Origin: Dorea sp. 5-2
Lineage (GTDB): Bacteria > Bacillota > Clostridia > Lachnospirales > Lachnospiraceae
DNA length: 64,000 nt
Direction of reading: 5' to 3'
Assembly: GCF_000403455.2 (NCBI RefSeq)
Contig: NZ_KE159770.1
Coordinates: forward strand, 36,619 to 100,618
Shown here piece after piece: positions 33,914 through 41,400 of the stretch. How positions within the stretch are numbered: position 1 is the stretch's first letter; each line of letters opens with the position of its first letter. The translations under genes and the position numbers were made by a program. Below the pieces are notes generated by a model. The model did no database searches. It was not told the DNA's origin and was given only the letters and a program-made list of their open reading frames with translations.

Positions 33914-34093
33914 ATGACAGGATTGCCAAAGGATCCGATGCTTTTGTTAAGTGTTGTCAATACAAAGCTTCGGGATTATTACTCTACACTGGAAGTATTG
34001 TGTGAGGATATGGGCGCGGATCAGGATGAATTGATGGACAAGCTTAGAGGGATCGGATATGAATATGATGAGGCGAGGAAGCAATTTGTATAA
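33914..34093 (+). CDS. DUF4250-family small protein
   Basis: The 59-residue protein reads MTGLPKDPMLLLSVVNTKL at its start, with RDYYSTLEVLCEDMG in the middle and GIGYEYDEARKQFV at its end. This is the pattern of the DUF4250 family, common in Firmicutes and of unknown function. GAAAGGG precedes the ATG at 33914. Immediately after the stop lies the first copy of a 25-bp direct repeat that occurs again at the miaB start. Confidence 0.85.
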   Translation: MTGLPKDPMLLLSVVNTKLRDYYSTLEVLCEDMGADQDELMDKLRGIGYEYDEARKQFV

Positions 34094-34118
34094 GACAGAA
34101 AGGGAGAAAAGTCAAGAG
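34094..34118. repeat. Left copy of the 25-bp direct repeat flanking the orphan gene
   Basis: The 25 bases match 34758-34782 at 23 positions, with the shared core AGAAAGGGAGAAA and then GTCAAGAG. The right copy contains the ribosome site and a possible ATG of miaB. The repeats bracket a 640-bp AT-rich segment with one gene. Confidence 0.9.
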
Positions 34119-34187
34119 GGCTGTCCGAATGTGTGAGTAAACAGGATTCTGAAAGGATAACATGGGGAGAGTGGATAGAGAGGGGAT

Positions 34188-34712
34188 ATGGAAAGAAACA
34201 TAAGCGTCATAAAAGATGTGAATGGGAAGCAGATTGTTATTGTAAATGATATTCGTTTTAAGGGAAAAAGAAATATAGATTGGGAGGAGGTAGAGCAGTA
34301 TTTAAAACAGTATGTCGGAGAATTTATAGAAATTGCCGAAAGTAAAGAAATTATATATATTGGCAGTGACCTGCCTGATGAATATTCGGGCTCGAACTAT
34401 ACTGCAAAATTGAAAGGAGCATTAGCAAAGGCAAAAGCGAATGCCGCACAGGGAATTCCGGAGATAATAGAAATTGCGGAGAATAAAAGATTTCAGGAAA
34501 ATTTGGAAAGAAAACATAGAAAAAATGCTAAATATGGCTGGTATCGATATGATTCTAGATTTGCAATACCAGTTTTTGATGAAAATAATGATGTTTTGCG
34601 GTATAATGTATTTCATGCAGAGTTGGTGATAAGACATTCTGAAAACAGAAAGCTGTATTTATATGATATCATAAATATAAAAAAAGAAACGAGCACCCCG
34701 CTTGAGCCATAA
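34188..34712 (+). CDS. Orphan LPD3-like domain protein (polyvalent-protein/polymorphic-toxin associated type)
   Basis: The 174-residue protein has NDIRFKGKRNIDWEEVEQYL, then EIIYIGSDLPDEYSGSNYT, a KAKANAAQGIPEIIEIAENK stretch, GWYRYDSRFAIPV and a final YDIINIKKETSTPLEP. I read this as the domain called large polyvalent protein-associated domain 3, which in mobile elements usually sits at the C-terminus of much larger proteins. Here it stands alone behind GAGAGGGGAT. The DNA is clearly richer in A and T than its neighbours, and the segment lies between direct repeats, so transfer is likely. The function is unknown. Confidence 0.65.
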   Translation: MERNISVIKDVNGKQIVIVNDIRFKGKRNIDWEEVEQYLKQYVGEFIEIAESKEIIYIGSDLPDEYSGSNYTAKLKGALAKAKANAAQGIPEIIEIAENKRFQENLERKHRKNAKYGWYRYDSRFAIPVFDENNDVLRYNVFHAELVIRHSENRKLYLYDIINIKKETSTPLEP

Positions 34713-34742
34713 AGCTGTACGGTAAAAAACCCGTTTCTTTTT
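34681..34742 (+). terminator. Terminator-like inverted repeat after the orphan gene
   Basis: AAAAAGAAACG (34681-34691), in the last codons of the gene, pairs perfectly with CGTTTCTTTTT (34732-34742), which ends in T residues. The 40-nt centre is long for a simple terminator. Confidence 0.55.
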
Positions 34743-34757
34743 ATATATTGATTGTAT

Positions 34758-34782
34758 GATAGAAAGGGAGAAATGTCAAGAG
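34758..34782. repeat. Right copy of the 25-bp direct repeat, at the miaB start
   Basis: See the left copy at 34094. This copy holds AGAAAGGGAG and the ATG at 34773, so before the insertion the DUF4250 gene was probably followed directly by miaB. Confidence 0.9.
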
Positions 34783-36239
34783 AAATGTACAATGAAATTG
34801 ATTTGGATAAAATAGAGATTTATCTGGAACCTCCTGCAGAGGAACCAGCAAGGCAATATTATTTTATGGAAAAATGTAGAAAATGGGTGAAGGAATTTGA
34901 GCAGGAACACGGGCGTATCCCTTCAGCATGTGTAACCACGTTCGGCTGCCAGATGAATGCCCGTGATTCTGAGAAGCTCAGGGGTATCTTAAAAGAAATG
35001 GGATATGCGGAAGACACGGAAGAGAAGGCTGATTTTGTCATTTATAATACCTGTACGGTACGGGAAAATGCAAATACGCGTGTATATGGAAGGCTTGGAC
35101 AGTTAAAACCCCGGAAAAAGAAGTATCCGCACATGATGATCGGACTCTGCGGCTGTATGATGCAGGAGCCGGAGGTGGTGGAAAAGCTTAAGAAGAGTTA
35201 TCGGTTTGTGGATATCATCTTCGGGACCCATAATATTTATAAATTTGCGGAACTGGTTGCGACACGTCTCATGTCAGAGCGGATGGTGATCGACATCTGG
35301 AAAGATACGGACATGATCGTTGAAGATCTTCCAAATAAGCGGAAGTACGCTTTTAAGTCCGGGATTAATATAATGTTCGGATGCAATAATTTCTGCAGTT
35401 ATTGCATCGTGCCTTATGTAAGAGGCAGGGAAAGGAGCCGGGATCCTGGGGCGATCGTCCGGGAGATCGAACGTCTGGTTGCAGACGGGGTCAGTGAAGT
35501 GATGCTGCTTGGGCAGAATGTAAATTCTTATGGGAAGACCTTAGATACACCGATGACATTTGCCGGGCTGCTTAAGGAGATTGAGAAAGTCGAAGGGCTT
35601 CGGCGGATACGGTTCATGACCTCTCATCCCAAAGATCTGTCGGATGAGCTGATCGAGGTAATGAAGGATTCGAAGAAGATCTGCAGACATCTGCATCTTC
35701 CGGTACAGTCAGGAAGCACAGATATTCTTGCAAAGATGAACCGGCGTTATACGAAGGAACAGTATCTTGAACTGGTAGAAAAAATCCGCAAAGCAGTGCC
35801 GGATATCTCTCTTACGACAGATATTATTGTAGGTTTCCCGGGAGAGACGGACGAGGATTTTGAAGAGACCCTGGATGTGGTAAGAAAGGTGCGTTATGAC
35901 AGTGCATTTACCTTTATTTACTCGAAGCGCACGGGGACACCGGCTGCGACGATGGAAGATCAGGTGCCGCAAGACGTGATCAAGACCAGATTTGACCGTC
36001 TTCTCAAAGAAGTGCAGGCGATTGCCGCAGAGTCTTGCGTGGTACATGAGGGAACAGTGCAGGAGGTACTGGTGGAAGATATCTGTGATCACGATCCTGC
36101 CATGGTGACCGGAAGACTGAGCAATAATCTATTGGTGCATTTCCATGGAGGCAGAGAATTGATCGGAAAATATGTGGATGTGGCGCTTGAAGAGTGCCGG
36201 GGCTTCTACTACATTGGGAATCGATATCTGCCGAATTAA
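34773..36239 (+). CDS. miaB: tRNA-2-methylthio-N6-dimethylallyladenosine synthase MiaB
   Basis: The protein of about 488 residues has an N-terminal MTTase domain with cluster ligands in TTFGCQMNARDSEKL, IYNTCTVRENA and GLCGCMMQ. A radical SAM cluster follows (CNNFCSYC, then IVPYVRGRERSR), with a C-terminal TRAM domain. MiaB adds the methylthio group at C2 of i6A37 in tRNAs that read UNN codons. It complements miaA, which lies at 48.7 kb. The start is uncertain: ATG 34773 or ATG 34785; AGGGAG is very close to the first. Confidence 0.93.
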   Translation: MSREMYNEIDLDKIEIYLEPPAEEPARQYYFMEKCRKWVKEFEQEHGRIPSACVTTFGCQMNARDSEKLRGILKEMGYAEDTEEKADFVIYNTCTVRENANTRVYGRLGQLKPRKKKYPHMMIGLCGCMMQEPEVVEKLKKSYRFVDIIFGTHNIYKFAELVATRLMSERMVIDIWKDTDMIVEDLPNKRKYAFKSGINIMFGCNNFCSYCIVPYVRGRERSRDPGAIVREIERLVADGVSEVMLLGQNVNSYGKTLDTPMTFAGLLKEIEKVEGLRRIRFMTSHPKDLSDELIEVMKDSKKICRHLHLPVQSGSTDILAKMNRRYTKEQYLELVEKIRKAVPDISLTTDIIVGFPGETDEDFEETLDVVRKVRYDSAFTFIYSKRTGTPAATMEDQVPQDVIKTRFDRLLKEVQAIAAESCVVHEGTVQEVLVEDICDHDPAMVTGRLSNNLLVHFHGGRELIGKYVDVALEECRGFYYIGNRYLPN

Positions 36240-36287
36240 TCTTTCGCAGGAAAATACGGTACAAATGGAAGAAATGGAGGCGGGTCT

Positions 36288-37121
36288 ATGTTGGATCCAA
36301 GGATAAAAGAGTATCTTTCCCAGGTCGGTATCTGCAAGATCCCTGAGATGGATACGGCGCTGCTTTCTGCCTTTGGAGAAGAGGAAGGCGCCAGGCATGT
36401 GGAACGGATGATGGAATTATTTGACCGGTCGGAGGAACGGCTGATCTATGGGGCGAAGGACACATCCTATCTCTACCGCCAGGATGCGCTTGTTGATTAT
36501 ATGAATCAGAGCCTTGAGATGAGCCTTCTGGGATCCTCTTTTTATGATCGTGTATTTTTCCGACGGGTCATGGATTATCTGCTTAGATATGAGTCTTTTT
36601 GGAGGGGAGATATCCTCGATCATGGATGTGGAAATGGAATCCTGACTTGCTTTCTGGCATGGATGCACCCGGAATCTTCGGTCACAGGCGTGGATCTGTC
36701 TGCAAATGCTGTTTCCGTTGCGGGAGAACTTGCCAGGAGGCTTCAAGTGGATAATGTACGCTTTGGGGGCAGGCAAGCCGCGGAGCGGGAACGATATGAT
36801 GTGTTGTTTTCTTGCCGTACGGTACATGAGAATATCGCATGCATACCGCTGTGCAGGGAATCGCAACGGTCTGTTTTGTCTGCCGAGGAGCAGATCAAAC
36901 GGCATGAGGAATATACGAAGATACTCTCCGTATTTATCAAGCCAAAAGGGTATCTGATCAGTGTAGAACGCTATGAGGATGACGAAGCATATGCAGGGCT
37001 TGCCGGCGCATTGATACGGGCGGGTTTTTGTCAGGTGAAGGGATCACATATGCAGTTGTCCTGTAAAAACGGTGATGAGACGGCAGTGTTCCAGGCGGCA
37101 GTTTTTCAAAAAATGCTTTAG
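36288..37121 (+). CDS. Class I SAM-dependent methyltransferase
   Basis: The 277-residue protein has a helical N-terminal part of about 100 residues, then SAM motif I ILDHGCGNGILTCFLAWMHP, motif II TGVDLSANAV and a later SCRTVHENI block. The substrate is unknown; the family fold is shared by small-molecule and protein methyltransferases. GGAGGCGGGT precedes the ATG. It lies 48 bp after miaB. Confidence 0.78.
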   Translation: MLDPRIKEYLSQVGICKIPEMDTALLSAFGEEEGARHVERMMELFDRSEERLIYGAKDTSYLYRQDALVDYMNQSLEMSLLGSSFYDRVFFRRVMDYLLRYESFWRGDILDHGCGNGILTCFLAWMHPESSVTGVDLSANAVSVAGELARRLQVDNVRFGGRQAAERERYDVLFSCRTVHENIACIPLCRESQRSVLSAEEQIKRHEEYTKILSVFIKPKGYLISVERYEDDEAYAGLAGALIRAGFCQVKGSHMQLSCKNGDETAVFQAAVFQKML

Positions 37122-37173
37122 AGTGCTCAATGAAAAATACAGGAGAAATAAATACCACATATAATCTACGGCT

Positions 37174-37218
37174 AAAACGCTTACACTATGTTATGAACAA
37201 TATGAGTGAGGGCGTTTT
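37174..37218 (+). promoter_or_regulatory. Leader hairpin with T run abutting the next start codon
   Basis: AAAACGCTTACAC (37174-37186) pairs with GTGAGGGCGTTTT (37206-37218), with two G-U pairs and one A-A mismatch. The 3' arm contains the only ribosome site (GAGGG) for the ATG at 37222 and ends in a T run, so it could act as attenuator, terminator or translation lock. A TATAAT at 37160-37165 would start transcription right before it. Confidence 0.5.
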
Positions 37219-37221
37219 TCT

Positions 37222-37653
37222 ATGCGAAAATTAAGTACGAAAAAATTAAGTGAATATTTGTTTCTATGGACATTGGGGGGATGTCTCTATTACTTTTTTG
37301 AAGTATTTTTCCGTGGTTTCTCCCATTGGTCTATGTTTATACTTGGCGGGATCTGCATGGTGTTTTTCACGGTACAGGGACAGGCGGTCCACTGGGAGGA
37401 TGCATTATGGAGGCAGGTTCTTCGGTGTATCATATTTGTGACGGCGATGGAATTCATTACGGGGATTATTGTAAATAAATGGCTGCATATGGCGGTTTGG
37501 GATTACAGCAATCAGCCCTTTCAATTATTCGGGCAGATTTGCCTTCCGTTCATGATCATCTTCTCAGGACTGTGCGCGCTTGGGATCTTCCTTGGGGGAT
37601 ATCTTTCTTATTGGCTGTATGGGGAAGAGAAGCCGCACTACCATGTTCTCTAG
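37222..37653 (+). CDS. CmpB-type putative ABC-transporter-like membrane protein
   Basis: The 143-residue protein has four hydrophobic segments and the block VWDYSNQPFQLFGQICLPF, typical of the Pfam family ABC_trans_CmpB (type IV). The family's function is unknown, and no ATPase partner is nearby. The ribosome site is buried in the hairpin just upstream. A strong terminator follows. Confidence 0.75.
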   Translation: MRKLSTKKLSEYLFLWTLGGCLYYFFEVFFRGFSHWSMFILGGICMVFFTVQGQAVHWEDALWRQVLRCIIFVTAMEFITGIIVNKWLHMAVWDYSNQPFQLFGQICLPFMIIFSGLCALGIFLGGYLSYWLYGEEKPHYHVL

Positions 37654-37699
37654 AAATTAAATAATTGTTATGTTCATGCAGAATATACTTTTGATAGTG

Positions 37700-37749
37700 C
37701 AGGACAAAAAACGCGGCGTAGCGGGCAGTGTTGGGGGTTTTTTGTCCTG
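37700..37749. terminator. Perfect 13-bp inverted repeat, bidirectional terminator-like
   Basis: CAGGACAAAAAAC (37700-37712) pairs perfectly with GTTTTTTGTCCTG (37737-37749) across 24 nt. T-rich tracts inside both arms would suit termination from either side. It ends the transcript that includes the CmpB-type gene. Confidence 0.65.
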
Positions 37750-37833
37750 TGCCATCGGAGGAATAGACAAGTGAAGAGGGTAGTTATTAAGTATTGTGTA
37801 CAGAAGGATTTTACACCTTTTTAATTAACACAG

Positions 37834-37862
37834 TTGCTATTTTTTTACTCGCTAAGTATACT
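37834..37862 (+). promoter_or_regulatory. Promoter of the small gene and the DUF4132-type gene
   Basis: TTGCTA (37834-37839), 17 bp, TATACT (37857-37862). The leader is about 50 nt long and ends in CGGAGGA before ATG 37921. Confidence 0.65.
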
Positions 37863-37920
37863 TATACATAGAAGAAAATACGGGATCATATGAATGATAC
37901 GGAATTACGGAGGACGCAAG

Positions 37921-38337
37921 ATGTCATTTACGGTCTATGTAAGGATGAAGAAGCCGGGCAGGCGCATGAGTAAGGATCTGTCCCCTGTCCCTTTCGTTCT
38001 GGACAGGAAGCCGGATACGGTACGGGAATTGCTGCTTGGACTGACGGAGCTTGGCGTGAAGGATTACAACGAGCGTACCGACGAGGGACAGCTCCTGCCT
38101 TTCCTGACACGGGAAGAGATTGCGGGGCAGGCTTTACGGGGCAAGGTCTCCTTTGGAGTACATAACGGGAAGAAAGCCGGTTTGCAGAAAGCGGCAGAGA
38201 ACACGATCCAGTGCTTTGAAGACGGAATCTACAGGGTATTCGCCGGTGAGGAAGAGCTGACGGGGCTTGAGGATACGATCCCATGGCGGGAGGATCTGGT
38301 TTTTACTTTTGTACGGCTTGTGATGCTGTCAGGATAG
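37921..38337 (+). CDS. Hypothetical small protein, partner of the DUF4132-type protein
   Basis: The 138-residue protein starts MSFTVYVRMKKPGRRMS behind CGGAGGACGCAAG. It then shows a TVRELLLGLTELGVKDYN helix, FLTREEIAGQALRGKVSFG, and an ending with CFEDGIYRVFAGEEEL, then REDLVFTFVRLVMLSG. It looks like a compact alpha/beta domain without membrane segments. The family is not recognised. It is in the same transcript as the giant gene 114 bp downstream and probably works with it. Confidence 0.7.
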   Translation: MSFTVYVRMKKPGRRMSKDLSPVPFVLDRKPDTVRELLLGLTELGVKDYNERTDEGQLLPFLTREEIAGQALRGKVSFGVHNGKKAGLQKAAENTIQCFEDGIYRVFAGEEELTGLEDTIPWREDLVFTFVRLVMLSG

Positions 38338-38451
38338 GAGCCAAACCTTTGCAAAACGGGAAGACGGCGGGAATGTTTTCTGCGCGGATGAAAACCAGGA
38401 AAATTGTAAGAAACAGAATATCGGATGTAAGTTAAGAAAGAAGGAATGGAT

Positions 38452-41400
38452 ATGGCGGAATTTACATATCAGACAAGAAGAAAATTAACGGAAGGCTGGG
38501 TAAAAGCGGTATCGGAGAAAGGGAGACACCTTTCGAAGCAGGAAAAAGAGATGCTGCCGGATGTCTACGGCTATACGATCCCCCAGAATGCCTGCAATGA
38601 GATGAGGAAGCTCCTGACAGGAAAGAGTTTCAAAACGTTAAGCGAACTGTATCAGAGCAAATATAAGAATCTGGTAGATATTTGCGTGCCGGAAGGATCC
38701 CGGGAGGAATTCTATTATGCGCTGGATCAGATGAACCAGTACCAGATGACGGCAGGATGGTATCGGAGAAGCTTACGGTCAGACAGCTACGCGCCCTTTG
38801 CGGAGCAGAGCGTAAAGATCTTGCGGGCATATACAAGGCTTGATTTTTATGGTGTCACACTGGCTGATCTTTTGACCGGGGATACCGCGCCGGAGATCTA
38901 CGATCATGCAAGGAACGAGTACTTTTCCTATGCGGAGATACTGGCGGCGCAGATCGACCGCGGAAATGAAAAGGCGGTGCAGGCGGTGAGAGATATCCTT
39001 CTGGGAGAGGGAAATACCGCAATGTTGAGCCATGAATTGATCAAAGGGATCGTGATGAGCCGGAACAAGGAATTATATGAGATCCTTGGTAAGTTCCTTC
39101 TTGCGGCAAGGCTCCAGGAAGGGGCGAGACAGGCTGTTTGCGAGATGATGGACGCCGGACGGCAGGGGGCTTTCCTTCACCTGTTTGCCGTTATCGAGGA
39201 ACATGGCCTGATCCGCTATTCTTCCGTGAAGCGGGCGGTCTCTACCTGGATCGGAATATTTAACGAGAAGAGTGTAGACCGGATTTCGGATAAATTATTG
39301 CGGCTGATGGGACAATGCCTGAGAGATTCCCAATTCTGCGAAGACCAGCTTCAGTCGGAAGATTCCGTCGCGATCAGCTGTGCGCTCTGGGCAAAAGGCT
39401 TCTATGATGCGAAGGAGGCAGTTAAGGCTGTACGGCATTTGAGCTTCCACGGTACGAAGCACCAGAAGATGACGGCTTCTTATTTTGTCGGATCGCTTCA
39501 GGATGAACAGTTAGGAATGAAGGCGGCAAAAGAAATCATTTTGAATGATCCGGATGATGCGGAGCTTGTGGCGTGCTTCATGCCGTGTTTTATGGGCGCG
39601 GTAAGCAGCCATTTCTACAGGCTTGTGAAGGAGGAAGAGGGGTATACTTATTCGTTCCGGAACAGCAAAGTGGTGAAACCTAAAAATATGGAGCCGGAAG
39701 AGATGTTTGCCGACAGAGAAGAGGCGCTGCGGTGCTACCAGATCCTGAAAGAGATCCTTAAGAGAACGCCTAAGAAGGGGCTTACGATATCGCCCTGTAT
39801 CTTCCCGTGGTATCAGGTGAGTATGAGCCAGTCCGATCTTGCGGAACGTCTCTGTCTGATTGCGTGGATGCTTCAGGATGAGGCGTTGCTTGACGAGGCG
39901 GCAGGATTCATCCCGTTGATCGGGCAGGGGGCGGGTTATTCTTACTATGGCGCGTCAAGGGCAGCCGCCGCGAGGCTCTTGCTATACCGTCCAACGACCG
40001 CCGTTCGAAAGAAGATACTCTTTGAGCTGCTTCATAATCCGGAAGAATATACGAATCAGGAAGCCTGCCGTCTGGCGGAGGATATGGAGCTTACCCAGGA
40101 GGATTATATACAGATCGAAAAGAATCTGAAATATAAAAAAGGCAGAAAAGGAACGTTGGCGCTGCTTAGAAAACAAGACAAGAAGGCTCTTGCATCCTCC
40201 ATTATCAGGCTCCTGGATGAAAAATCGGAAGAATGCCGCATGGGCGCTCTTGACCTTGCGCTCAAGTTAAAGAAAGAAGATGCCGGATGCTTTGAAGAAG
40301 TGATCCCCCGTCTTCACGCCGTGTCAGAACCAAGCGGCAGGGAGCAGGTACTTCTCAAAGAACTGTTAGGAGAAGAGAGCGCCGCACAGAATATTCTGGA
40401 TACGCCAGGATATGGCATGTACGATGTGGAAAAGGACTGGGTGCTGCCGCCTGTAGACGCCGACGGGAGCAAGGCTTCCGGTTTGTTCGAATTCGGGGAA
40501 CAGGCATGCAGCAATGTATGTAGGGAGTTGGATAAACTGATCAAGGAAAATGCTTCGCGAGCCTACAAGACGGCGTGGGATCAGGAAGAACTTCTTGGCA
40601 ATGACCTGAAAGCCAGCCGTTATATCCATGGCGACCCGGATGCCGAACCCCTGGACGAATATCCCTTCCCGGAGCTATGGAAGGAATTCTATGAGACACA
40701 TATCCGGACGCCCAAGCTTCTTCTGGAAGTAGAGCTTTACCAGCAATGCTGTCTGCAAAGAGGCTTATATGAGCAGAACCGGAAGCTCTACAAACAGGTT
40801 TTCGGAAGCGGATTTACGAAAAAGCCTCCGTTCCAGAACCTGCTGCCGGTTATTAGCTATGGCAGACAGGTACGCACGGTAATATCCGCATTATTTTTAC
40901 AGTATGTTCCGGCTGACTTAAAGGCACAGTTTGCTCTGTGCGGGATGGCAAAGTTCCTTTCGGTGCTGGATACCTCCAATGATATCTTTTCCGTCAGTGA
41001 GAAGCGCTGGAACGGCGAAGTTGTAACGTATACAAGGCGGACGGCAGAACTTCCGGTCTTTGCCGAGATGATCCGCTGGCTCTCCGATGCAGAAGAGAAA
41101 GACTGGGGAAGTGCATTTTCCTTAAGATTCCGGCTCGGGCAGTATTATCTGAGACAGGCGGACCGGGAGAAGGACAGGCAGTATTCTTATTCGAGTTCTA
41201 ACCGCTGTTATCTGGGGCTTTCTGACTATGTTGCGTGCTATATACGGGGATTCTGGGATAAGGACCTGTTCTATAAGGCGGTATTTACCTTCTTGGAACT
41301 GGGGATCTTGCTGGAAGCTGTCAGTACTGTGGAGCAGAAAGGAGCAGTTTCATCAAGATATGCACGGGTTTATGCGTTAAATTCCTTCTTTGGAACGAAT

